Part shown: positions 1-6,008 of the stretch, piece by piece | Position numbering within the stretch: the stretch's first letter is position 1 | Layout of the letters: every line of letters begins with the position of its first letter | Assembly (NCBI GenBank): GCA_016764015.1 | Contig: JAESSR010000064.1 | Coordinates: 1 to 8,035 of the forward strand | Length of the DNA stretch: 8,035 bases | Direction of reading: 5' to 3' | Origin: Phycisphaerales bacterium | GTDB lineage: Bacteria > Planctomycetota > Phycisphaerae > Phycisphaerales > UBA1924 | Program-made: the position numbers and the translations under genes | Notes under the pieces: generated by a model | Told to the model about the DNA's origin: nothing | What the model saw: the letters and a program-made list of their open reading frames with translations, nothing else | The model's database searches: none

Positions 1-483
1 ATCGAAGCAGCGGTGCGTGATTTGATCCGGCGCGGGCCGGGGGCTGATCTTGATGCCAAGGGCATGAAGCCGAACCTTGAAACCGGCGAGATGAATGTGA
101 ATCTTGATGTCGGGATGCGCGAGCAGTTTTTCCGTCCTGAGTTGCTCAACCGGATTGATGAAACGGTGGTGTTCCATCAGCTCGGCAAGGACACGCTGAT
201 TGGGATCGCTGAGATCATGTTGAGTGCGTTGGTCTCGCGATTGAGTGATCGTGGGATCGGGATCGAGTTTACCGATGCGGCTCGTGAGCAGTTGATCGCG
301 GAGGGCTATGACCCGGCGTATGGAGCGAGGCCTTTGGCGCGGACGATTCAGAAGCGGATCGAGAACCCGTTGGCGGGTCGGATCTTGTCTGGCGAGTTCA
401 GCAGCGGCGACACGATTATCGTCGATGCGAGCGGATCGAGCTTTACCTTTACCAAGGGTGAAGCGGAGCACGCTGCTTCGTAG
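1..483 (+). CDS. ClpB/ClpC-type AAA+ unfoldase, C-terminal part (5' end outside window)
   Basis: The frame is open from base 1 to the TAG at 481-483, giving about 160 residues of a longer protein. They cover the end of the second AAA+ module and the C-terminal D2-small domain of a class I Hsp100 ATPase. Visible marks are FRPELLNRIDE, the conserved stretch carrying the D2 arginine finger, then VVFHQLG, and GYDPAYGARPL, the sensor-2 GAR motif, followed by IENPLAGRILSGE. These proteins are cytoplasmic hexamers that unfold or disaggregate proteins using ATP. VVFH-LG and IENPLA-ILSGE read more like ClpB (disaggregase), while the end with GDTIIVD resembles ClpC (partner of ClpP). The ClpP-docking loop would lie upstream of the window, so I leave the choice open. 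An insert-like stretch (DAKGMKPNLETGEMNVNLD) precedes the FRPE motif. An intrinsic terminator follows 25 bases after the stop, so this is the last gene of its unit. Confidence 0.93.
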   Translation: MEAAVRDLIRRGPGADLDAKGMKPNLETGEMNVNLDVGMREQFFRPELLNRIDETVVFHQLGKDTLIGIAEIMLSALVSRLSDRGIGIEFTDAAREQLIAEGYDPAYGARPLARTIQKRIENPLAGRILSGEFSSGDTIIVDASGSSFTFTKGEAEHAAS

Positions 484-507
484 GGCAAGTGATATACCAT
501 ACGATTG

Positions 508-541
508 AGAGGCTCATCTTCGTGGTGGGCCTCTTTTGTTT
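508..541 (+). terminator. Rho-independent terminator of the Clp ATPase gene
   Basis: An 11-bp stem (508-518 with 524-534, including two G-T wobbles) closes a five-base loop (TTCGT) and is followed by TTTGTTT. It lies 25 bases after the TAG. It overlaps the TTG at 536, which argues against that codon starting the next gene. Confidence 0.88.
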
Positions 542-556
542 GGTATATTTTTGACA

Positions 557-2662
557 ATGGATGACCCAATGACAGAATCGAAGAGTATGGCGGCGACGCC
601 GGGGCAGCGGAGGCGGGCGGATGAGCTGGTGGAGTTGGCGGTCGTAGAGTTTGGAAAGTTGGAAGGAGGGGAGGAGAAGATGCTCCGCGCGGCGGCAATG
701 GGCATTGAAGTGTATTTTGGAAATGAAACCGAAATCAAGAGATATAAAAATGCAATTGAATCAGGTGAAGTTATTGAACTGGATGGTGAAAAGTCTTGGG
801 GAGAAAACCGGAAAATAAGAAGTGTGATTCTGAAATGGATTTGTGTCATCGACAACGCCAAAGACTTGGTTGATCCTTTTGGATTAAATGTTGTTGGAGC
901 AAAAATTGATGGTGATCTCGATCTGAGCGGGGCAAGTATTCCATTCCGACTTGGGTTTGTCTATTGCCTATTTGGAGATCAGATATGGATGAGTTCTGCT
1001 AATACACAAGGGGTAAATTATTGGGGATCTACATTAAATGGATTGGTTGCCGATGGGATACATGTCGAAGGCGATTTAAACTTCAATCAAGGCTTCTTGT
1101 CGAAAGGTGAAGTTAGACTCCAAGGGGCGACCATAAATGGGGACATCAACTGTGTCGCCGGTTTTTTTGTCGCATCATTGAGAAGGTCGCTGAATATAGA
1201 GCGAAGTGATATTTCCGGCTCGGTATTTCTGAAAAATAACTTTCATTCGATCGGAGAGGTTTGCTTGGTGGGGGCAACAATCGGCGGAAGTTTGGAGTGT
1301 GGGGCAGGATGTTTCAGCCGACTGAAACACAAAGATACTGAATTGCCAGAAACATCATTTGTGTTGTCAGCGGATCGCGTTTCTATTAAGGGAAATGTGA
1401 ATTTGACTGATAATTTTGTATCTGATGGCGAGTTGCGATTTGCAGGTGCGAATATTTCTGGCGATTTAGCCATTGAAAACAGTATCTGCCGTTGTCCTAA
1501 CGGGCAGCCTATCTGTGCCGATCGAGTAGTTATTGGTGGGAGCCTGTTCATGAGGAACGGGTGTCGATTGGAAGGGGAAGTTAATCTGATCGGAGCTGTT
1601 ATTCATGGCGATTTAAATTTGCATGGTGGTGTGTTTATCAATACGAACGGGAAATCAATCAATCTACAGGGTGCAGTGGTTCACGGTGCATTTATGATTC
1701 CAGACGGTGTGCGCATCAGTGGGCAAGTAAACTTGACAAGTTTGGAGATTGGATATTTTGCCGATGCGATGCATGTGTGGCCAAGACAAATTCGACTGAC
1801 AGATTTCCGATATCGAGCGATTTATCCAGAGGCTATCGGTTCGGTCAAGGATCGTCTTGCGTGGTTGAAAAAGAGTGATCGAACATGCCGGCGCGATGGT
1901 AGCACTCAATATGTTCCTGATCCTCAGCCGTATCGACAACTCGCGAAAGTGCTCCGAGAGCATGGGTTTGAGGGGCGCGGGCGGTTGATTATGCGGGCGT
2001 GTGCTCGGCGTCGGGAGATGGCGCGGTTCAATAATAAGTTTCCTGTTTTGTCGTTCCAGGCGTTATGTCTTTGGCACTGGCTTCGGGGTGGGCGCAAAGA
2101 TCAATGGCGATGGAAGAGTTTTCGAATCGGATTGGCTTGGAGGAGATGGCGAAGTGCCGGCGAATGGAAGCGGCGTTCGCCGCAGCATTCAGAGCAGCGT
2201 CGGAAAGATCGGGTTTGGGCGATGCTGCGTGGGCTGGGGATGTTGCTGTATGGCATGGTTGCCGGGCATGGATATAGCCGGGGGCGGCCGTTGTATTGGG
2301 TGGCGGGGTTTATTGTTGTTGGGGCGTTGGTGTTCAGCGATTTCGATCCCCATGACTTTGTGCATGCGAATGATCCGAATCCTGGGGGGATGCAGCAGAC
2401 GCAGGGGTTGGCAATTAAGAATGCTCAGGATACTGATCCGAAGGAGAGTGGTTGGCTTTCTGACTATCCGGCGTTTCGGCCGATTGCTTATTCGGCGGAT
2501 GCGTTTTTGCCTTTGGTGAATCTGCATCAGGAGACTTATTGGACGCCTAAAGATAGCTGGGTGAAATCGGTGTATCTGCCTGTGCATATCTTGATGGGTT
2601 GGATTGTGACGACGCTGGCGGCGGTTTCGGTGACGGGGTTGGTGCGTCATGAGCGGGAATGA
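557..2662 (+). CDS. Membrane protein with GD-rich beta-solenoid-like repeats and two C-terminal transmembrane helices
   Basis: About 701 residues from ATG 557; ATG 569 is a possible alternative, and neither has a clear Shine-Dalgarno. After a charged N-terminus of ~100 residues comes a repeat region (about residues 109-402). Units of ~42 residues follow the pattern ADRV-I-GSLF-RNG----GEVNLIGA-I-GDL-L-GG-F, best seen in three consecutive copies. Such Gly-Asp-Leu repeats suggest a pentapeptide-like or parallel beta-helix fold. A basic Arg/Trp-rich segment follows, then two hydrophobic helices at about residues 579-596 and 672-696. Between them lies a loop containing YSADAFLPLVNLHQETYWTP. Proteins of this layout are widespread; I recall some annotated 'membrane-associated oxidoreductase', but I see no redox or nucleotide-binding motif and do not adopt that name. 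The loop plus two helices recalls two-helix ion-channel pore modules, which is inference only. The codons from about 700 to 1900 are much AT-richer than the two ends. No terminator follows the stop, so transcription may run into the structured region downstream. Confidence 0.85.
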   Translation: MDDPMTESKSMAATPGQRRRADELVELAVVEFGKLEGGEEKMLRAAAMGIEVYFGNETEIKRYKNAIESGEVIELDGEKSWGENRKIRSVILKWICVIDNAKDLVDPFGLNVVGAKIDGDLDLSGASIPFRLGFVYCLFGDQIWMSSANTQGVNYWGSTLNGLVADGIHVEGDLNFNQGFLSKGEVRLQGATINGDINCVAGFFVASLRRSLNIERSDISGSVFLKNNFHSIGEVCLVGATIGGSLECGAGCFSRLKHKDTELPETSFVLSADRVSIKGNVNLTDNFVSDGELRFAGANISGDLAIENSICRCPNGQPICADRVVIGGSLFMRNGCRLEGEVNLIGAVIHGDLNLHGGVFINTNGKSINLQGAVVHGAFMIPDGVRISGQVNLTSLEIGYFADAMHVWPRQIRLTDFRYRAIYPEAIGSVKDRLAWLKKSDRTCRRDGSTQYVPDPQPYRQLAKVLREHGFEGRGRLIMRACARRREMARFNNKFPVLSFQALCLWHWLRGGRKDQWRWKSFRIGLAWRRWRSAGEWKRRSPQHSEQRRKDRVWAMLRGLGMLLYGMVAGHGYSRGRPLYWVAGFIVVGALVFSDFDPHDFVHANDPNPGGMQQTQGLAIKNAQDTDPKESGWLSDYPAFRPIAYSADAFLPLVNLHQETYWTPKDSWVKSVYLPVHILMGWIVTTLAAVSVTGLVRHERE

Positions 2663-3125
2663 ATGGGGTCGGCTATGCGATATATGAAGCATAAATGGGC
2701 AATTGAGAACAAAGTGGTTGAACATTGCAACCTGACCTGAAACCGGTGGGCGCAGCGTGCGTATGGGAGTGTGGCCATGTCAGGCCGAAGACGAACTGCG
2801 ATTTCTGGCTCGTTCTAAGAGCAATGTCTGTGTTTGGGCAAGAGCAGTTTGAGAAACAACTTGGATGAGAAAACTACAGGTTCTCCCGTTCTGATTCGCT
2901 CGTGTGTGTGCGATCCAAAGCGATATCTATGAGGATGAGCCTTGCTCGTCGGTTCTGTGTCCCCGGAATCGACGGCTTGAGCATTTTCGGTTTGTTTGAA
3001 GATGCGTAGATGCCCCGATGCCGGGTGGGTAGGTGCGAAGCCAAGCATTCTTTGCTGGTTGAGCAACATCCGGATCAATTGAAGAGGTCTTTGGTTGTCT
3101 GAGAAGGCGATCGATATATCGACAA
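2663..3125 (+). other. Non-coding stretch with inverted repeats; possible structured 3' UTR or 5' part of a large RNA
   Basis: No ORF here resembles a protein. On the + strand several helices can be drawn. TTGGAT/ATCCAA (2861-2866 with 2913-2918) encloses GAGAA/TTCTC (2867-2871 with 2881-2885). GATGAGC/GCTCGTC pairs 2934-2940 with 2944-2950, competing with GCTCGTCG/CGACGGC (2944-2951 with 2970-2976). GCATTTTC/GAAGATGC pairs 2981-2988 with 2998-3005. A 10-bp helix joins 3006-3015 to 3127-3136 and encloses CCGGGTG/CATCCGG (3021-3027 with 3067-3073) and a bulged apical hairpin (3039-3060). Hairpin 2981-3005 directly abuts the 10-bp helix, as stacked helices of a large RNA would. Short helices like these also arise by chance. 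From 2663 to about 2860 I see only minor repeats (GGCC-ATGTCA-GGCC near 2773). Confidence 0.35.
3091..3120 (+). promoter_or_regulatory. Possible sigma-70-like promoter for the candidate RNA
   Basis: TTGGTT (3091-3096) is separated by 17 bases from ATATAT (3114-3119), which would start transcription near 3126. Agreement with the -35/-10 consensus is partial, and planctomycete promoters are poorly defined. The site also lies inside the long-range helix 3006-3015/3127-3136, so it and a longer structured transcript are competing readings. Confidence 0.25.
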
Positions 3126-3327
3126 AGGGCATCTACAAGCTATATCTCAGGTTTGACTCGCGTGTGTGTGCGGGTTTCGAGCGAGTTGCCTGAGATGTGT
3201 GGCGGATTGGGTGTGTGTCAGCGGGGAGAGAGATGACGCCCTGATCCGTAGATTGTCGCCGAGGTGGATGACCGGCGACAACTCCGTGGCCGAGCTGGGA
3301 TGTCCCCCCCAGCTCGGCTTTGTTTTT
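3126..3327 (+). ncRNA. Candidate structured non-coding RNA, ~200 nt, ending in an intrinsic terminator
   Basis: Three consecutive hairpins precede the terminator. Hairpin A (3141-3199) pairs 3141-3151 with 3189-3199, with ATCTCAGG/CCTGAGAT perfectly matched at its core. It continues, after a two-base bulge, through GACTCGC/GCGAGTT (3155-3161 with 3181-3187) to a GTGTGTGTG-containing loop. Hairpin B (3203-3248) uses CGGAT/ATCCG and GGGTGT/ACGCCC. Hairpin C (3253-3281) is a perfect 9-bp stem, TTGTCGCCG/CGGCGACAA, around an 11-base loop. The terminator follows eight bases after hairpin C. The dense pairing on one strand, the terminator in the same orientation and the lack of a plausible protein favour an RNA gene or a structured 3' UTR. 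Length is in the 6S RNA range, but I do not see the single long bubble-containing rod of 6S. Marks of tmRNA, SRP RNA and RNase P are also missing. The 5' end is uncertain. Confidence 0.45.
3289..3327 (+). terminator. Strong Rho-independent terminator with no protein gene just upstream
   Basis: A perfect 11-bp G+C-rich stem, GCCGAGCTGGG/CCCAGCTCGGC (3289-3299 with 3308-3318), has an eight-base loop and is followed by TTTGTTTTT. The T-run lies only on the + strand side, so it ends a rightward transcript. The nearest + strand gene ends at 2662, more than 600 bases upstream, which supports an RNA transcript or a long structured 3' UTR here. Confidence 0.9.
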
Positions 3328-3362
3328 GGGAAGGGATTAGGGATTGGGGATTAGGGATTAGG
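3328..3362 (+). repeat. GGGATTA tandem repeat, telomere-like, with G-quadruplex potential
   Basis: Six G-runs (five of three or four G, the last cut to GG) are separated by AA, ATTA or ATT, making four to five imperfect copies of GGGATTA. Closely spaced G3 runs can form an intramolecular G-quadruplex. The array begins immediately after the terminator T-run. Similar G-rich short-period arrays occur in intergenic DNA of several bacteria; what this copy does is unknown. Confidence 0.7.
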
Positions 3363-3474
3363 AAAGAGGGAGTAAAGATGCCCTCCGTCACGATGCGCGT
3401 GCGGCCTCCCCCGGAGGACCGGGGAAGGAGAAAGAGGATGTCAAACTGAATGGCAGTTTCATTAGGTTCGGCGA
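3363..3474. other. Intergenic tail between the G-rich repeat and the kinase stop; possible dispersed-repeat remnant
   Basis: This stretch contains a small GC-rich hairpin (CCTCC-CCC-GGAGG, 3405-3417) and a 6-bp hairpin AAACTG-AATGG-CAGTTT (3443-3459). The second lies just after the 3' end of the leftward kinase gene but lacks a T-run, so it is only a weak transcription-end candidate. The segment from about 3377 to 3420 looks to me like sequence that recurs between genes in some genomes, which is an unverified impression. Confidence 0.3.
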
Positions 3475-5208
3475 TTAAAGGAGTCCGAGGGAGTCGGTCA
3501 TGACTTGGCCGTGGCGGTTGGAGGTGGCGGATGGGTCGAGCATGGTGTCCAGATCAGCCGGGAGGATAATTCGGAAACTGGCGCCTTTGCCTGGGGTGGA
3601 TTCTAAACGGATTCTGCCTTTGTGTTCGTAGACGATGCGTTTGGTCACCGCGAGTCCGAGCCCGGTGCCTTTTAAGCCTTTGGTGGTGTTGAAGGGTTCG
3701 AAGATCCAGGCGAGTTTTTCTTCTTCGACACCTGGTCCGTTGTCGATGACGGCGATGGTGGCGGCTGGGCGGAGCATGGCTCCGGGCTTGTTTGGGTCTG
3801 GGCGTGATTCATTGAATGCGACGCGGACGGTGATGACCCCTGACTCTGGGGATACTGCTTCGAGCGCGTTGGTGAGCAGGTTCATCAGGGCTTGGTGGAT
3901 CAGGTTTGGATCGACCATGATGGGGGGCATTTCAGCATCGGCATCGACGATGAGGGCGACGCCCTTTTCTTGGCATTGTTTTTCGAGGAGCAGGGCGCAG
4001 TCGTCTGCGATTTTGTTGAGGCGGGAGAGTTCGAGTTCGAGCTGGAGTTTGCGCCCGAAGGCGAGCATGTTGATGGTGAGCGATGCGATGCGATCGAGGT
4101 TTCGGCGGAGGATGCCCCAGCCGTTTTGGGCGATGGCGAGATCGTTTTTGTTGAGTCCGATTTCGACGACATCGGCGCCGCCTCTGAGTCCTTGAAGGAT
4201 GTTTTTGATCGAGTGCGAGAGGGACGCGACGGTTTCGCCGATGGCGGCCATGCGTTCGGAGTTGACTCGTTTGAGGTGCTCGTCAGCGTTTGCGAGCGCG
4301 AGCCCGGTGTGCTGACCGACGGCGTTGAGCAGGGCGAGTTGTTCGCGGACGAAGGCGTGGTGCTGGGTGGAAGAGTCGATGTAGATCGCGCCGAAGAAGT
4401 GATCGCCGAAAACGATTGGAGCGCAGAGTGCGCTGCGGATTTGGTATTTTTGTACCGAGTCGCCGGCGGCGAATCGTGGATCGGTCATGGCATTGGTGGA
4501 GAGGACGCCTTCGCCGATCATCGCGGCGTTGAGGATGGTGCGTGAGACATGGATGGTTTGTGCTTCTTCGGGTTTGGGTTCGTTGGCATAACGGACGACT
4601 CCCGGGACCATTTGGTCTTCGTCGGTTGCGCCGGGGATCATGATGACGCCTCGCTCGGGCTTGAACTCGTTGAAGACGAGTTCCATGACGGCTTCGAGCA
4701 GCTCGCGGTTGTTCATGATGCGGGCGGTGATGGAGGTGAGTGTGTAGATGACGCGGAGGTGATCGATCGCCGCTTCGCCGGCGTTTGCATCGTTCTGGGG
4801 ATCGTCGGTGATGTCGGTTGCGATGTAGGAATCGCTGGGCGCGGTGATCCGTGCTTCGACTTCGGTTTCGAGATCGAAATCGTCGGTGATGAGCACGGAT
4901 GGTTTTCTGATGCCTTTGGTTGGATCACCAAAGAGCAGGACAGTTGCGCCGACACGGATTTCATCACCACTTTCGAGGCGGATGCGGTTGACGATTGCTA
5001 CGCCGTTGACGAGGGTACCGTTTTGTGATTTGAGATCGGAGAGGTACCAGATGTCGCCATCGGGTGTGAGCTCGGAGTGTCTGCGAGAGACGGTGTAGTC
5101 GGTAATAGGGAGCGCTTCGGAGGATCGGCCGATGAGCTGAGGCTCGCCGGTGGGGAGGACGAAGGATTTGCCCTCGTCTGGGCCTTCGATAACGGTGAGT
5201 CTTGGCAT
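3475..5208 (-). CDS. FHA-GAF sensor histidine kinase (soluble)
   Basis: 577 residues from the ATG at 5208-5206, with GGAG (5214-5217, complement) five bases upstream. An FHA phosphothreonine-binding domain fills about residues 1-95 (GRSS near 27, SRRH at 41-44, SQNGTLVNG at 61-69). After an acidic linker, a GAF domain spans about 150-305. The kinase core follows. The H-box SLSHSIKN has its predicted phosphorylated His near 332. The N-box HQALMNLLTNALEA lies near 440, G1 DNGPG near 490, the F-box IFEPF near 502 and G2 GTGLGLA near 515. All catalytic boxes look intact, so ATP-dependent autophosphorylation is expected. There is no signal peptide or transmembrane helix, so it should sense an intracellular ligand (GAF) and dock on phosphothreonine proteins (FHA), linking Ser/Thr kinase and two-component signalling. 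No response regulator lies in the window; it appears to be an orphan. The final ~25 residues after the ATPase domain are unassigned. Confidence 0.95.
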   Translation of the reverse strand: MPRLTVIEGPDEGKSFVLPTGEPQLIGRSSEALPITDYTVSRRHSELTPDGDIWYLSDLKSQNGTLVNGVAIVNRIRLESGDEIRVGATVLLFGDPTKGIRKPSVLITDDFDLETEVEARITAPSDSYIATDITDDPQNDANAGEAAIDHLRVIYTLTSITARIMNNRELLEAVMELVFNEFKPERGVIMIPGATDEDQMVPGVVRYANEPKPEEAQTIHVSRTILNAAMIGEGVLSTNAMTDPRFAAGDSVQKYQIRSALCAPIVFGDHFFGAIYIDSSTQHHAFVREQLALLNAVGQHTGLALANADEHLKRVNSERMAAIGETVASLSHSIKNILQGLRGGADVVEIGLNKNDLAIAQNGWGILRRNLDRIASLTINMLAFGRKLQLELELSRLNKIADDCALLLEKQCQEKGVALIVDADAEMPPIMVDPNLIHQALMNLLTNALEAVSPESGVITVRVAFNESRPDPNKPGAMLRPAATIAVIDNGPGVEEEKLAWIFEPFNTTKGLKGTGLGLAVTKRIVYEHKGRIRLESTPGKGASFRIILPADLDTMLDPSATSNRHGQVMTDSLGLL

Positions 5209-5421
5209 GGGTGCTCCGGGGGAGTGAATCTTGGGTCGTGTGTAATGATAGATGCGTTTGCCTGTTGGTGTTGTTCAGAAGTTGAAACCCGCTATTTAGT
5301 GGGTCCGGAGATGGTCAAAGAGGGAGTATACATATGTGTAGGGCAAGGCGATCGGTAAGAGGGGGCTTGGCCAGTTTGGTTGCTCATGGCTTGTGCGATG
5401 GGCTCGATTTAGCTTATAGAA

Positions 5422-5427
5422 GAGGAG
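5422..5427 (+). promoter_or_regulatory. Ribosome-binding site fixing the cupredoxin start
   Basis: GAGGAG lies eight bases before ATG 5436. The same frame is open further upstream from about 5334, but only the 5436 start gives a signal peptide directly at the N-terminus, so this site decides the start. Confidence 0.75.
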
Positions 5428-5435
5428 ATTTTGCG

Positions 5436-5873
5436 ATGAGAAATATGAAGAACAGCTCGGTGTGCGCTTTGGCGTTGATCGCAAGTGTTGGGATGGTCGC
5501 TCAGGGGGAGACATTCGTTGTTGAACTCGATGGGTCATCGTTTGTGTTTGACGGGATGCTCGATATGGATATTGATTTGAATATCACTGTGGGCGATACG
5601 GTCCGATGGGAGTGGGTATCGGGGCTTCATAATGTGGTCAGTGGCCTACCCGGATCTGACGGGGCTGGTGATCTGTTTTTTTCCGGAGCACCGACTGACG
5701 ATGATACGACCTTCTTTGAGTTCACCTTCGAGGAAGTTGGTGTGTACGAGTATCACTGCCATGTGCATGGCGGGATAGGGATGGTCTCGTTTGTGACGGT
5801 GGCTGTGCCGTCGCCGGGGACGATGTTTGCGATCGCGCCGATGGGGTTGGTGCTTATGCGTCGTCGTCGGTGA
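5436..5873 (+). CDS. Secreted plastocyanin-like cupredoxin with PEP-CTERM-like tail
   Basis: 145 residues. Residues 1-24 form a signal peptide (basic start, hydrophobic core, cut near AQG-ET). The body is a single small cupredoxin domain. Type 1 copper ligands are all visible: His65 in GLHNVV, then Cys108, His111 and Met116 in YHCHVHGGIGM. The Cys/His/Met spacing (+3, +8) matches plastocyanin (CSPHQGAGM). It should be a periplasmic or surface one-electron carrier or copper-binding protein. The C-terminus has VPSPG (124-128), a hydrophobic stretch and four arginines, the layout of a PEP-CTERM sorting signal with Ser-Pro-Gly replacing the usual Glu-Pro. This suggests membrane retention followed by processing by an exosortase-type enzyme, which is not in the window. 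It is divergent from the kinase gene (227 bases between starts) and followed by its own terminator. The acidic segment DMDIDLN and PTDDDTT fit an extracytoplasmic protein. Confidence 0.9.
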   Translation: MRNMKNSSVCALALIASVGMVAQGETFVVELDGSSFVFDGMLDMDIDLNITVGDTVRWEWVSGLHNVVSGLPGSDGAGDLFFSGAPTDDDTTFFEFTFEEVGVYEYHCHVHGGIGMVSFVTVAVPSPGTMFAIAPMGLVLMRRRR

Positions 5874-5900
5874 TTAAGTAAGAGGACTTTTACTTTGAGA

Positions 5901-5936
5901 TGCTCTGGTTGTGTGTTTGCTGGCCAGGGCGTTTTT
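5901..5936 (+). terminator. Intrinsic terminator of the cupredoxin gene
   Basis: TGCTCTGG (5901-5908) pairs with CCAGGGCG (5924-5931) through eight positions with two G-T wobbles, followed by TTTTT (5932-5936). The loop is 15 bases, rather long. It lies 27 bases after the TGA; a smaller AAGTAA/TTACTT hairpin (5876-5895) sits in between. Confidence 0.6.
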
Positions 5937-5952
5937 GTGCGCCAGTTCATGC

Positions 5953-5984
5953 AATAAAAAACCTGTGATCAAATGACCACAGGT
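5953..5984 (-). terminator. Intrinsic terminator of the dockerin-like gene
   Basis: Read on the minus strand, ACCTGTGGTC pairs with GATCACAGGT (10 bp, one G-T wobble) around an ATTT loop and runs into TTTTTTATT. It sits 24 bases after the stop of the leftward gene. The A-run lies on the left only, so its polarity is leftward. Confidence 0.9.
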
Positions 5985-6008
5985 AGAGTTGACGAAAGAG
6001 ATTCAATC

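Noticed and set aside
536..556. TTG at 536 as the start of the membrane protein, adding seven residues.
   Set aside because: It lies inside the terminator T-run of the upstream gene and has no ribosome-binding site; ATG 557 is more plausible.
2189..2725. 178-codon minus-strand ORF rich in His, Pro and Arg.
   Set aside because: Antisense to the transmembrane region of the membrane protein; its composition is typical of a shadow frame.
2663..2740. 25-codon ORF directly after the membrane-protein stop.
   Set aside because: It has no ribosome-binding site and no recognisable features; too short to support.
2815..3132. 105-codon minus-strand ORF in the long intergenic region.
   Set aside because: It has no family resemblance, no convincing ribosome-binding site, and lies opposite the paired + strand segments.
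2740..3327. tmRNA, SRP RNA or RNase P RNA in the structured region.
   Set aside because: No T-arm with CCA end and no SRP GGAAG/GCA loops. No RNase P GAGGAAAGTCC core was found; an isolated ACAGAA on the minus strand near 2954 lacks the rest.
3166..3449. Two short + strand ORFs (62 and 61 codons) across the hairpins and G-rich repeat.
   Set aside because: They run through the terminator and tandem repeat, and their composition follows those structures rather than a protein.
3443..3459. AAACTG-AATGG-CAGTTT as the kinase gene's intrinsic terminator.
   Set aside because: The stem is only 6 bp and no T-run follows on the minus strand; listed only as a minor hairpin.
3892..4545. 217-codon + strand ORF rich in Glu, Asp and Val, opposite the kinase.
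   Set aside because: It is an antisense shadow of the well-supported kinase gene, as is the ORF at 4549-5028.
5368..5385. TGGCCAG-TTTGG-TTGCT before the cupredoxin as a sigma-54 promoter.
   Set aside because: The GG to GC spacing is one base too long, which sigma-54 tolerates poorly, and there is no other support.
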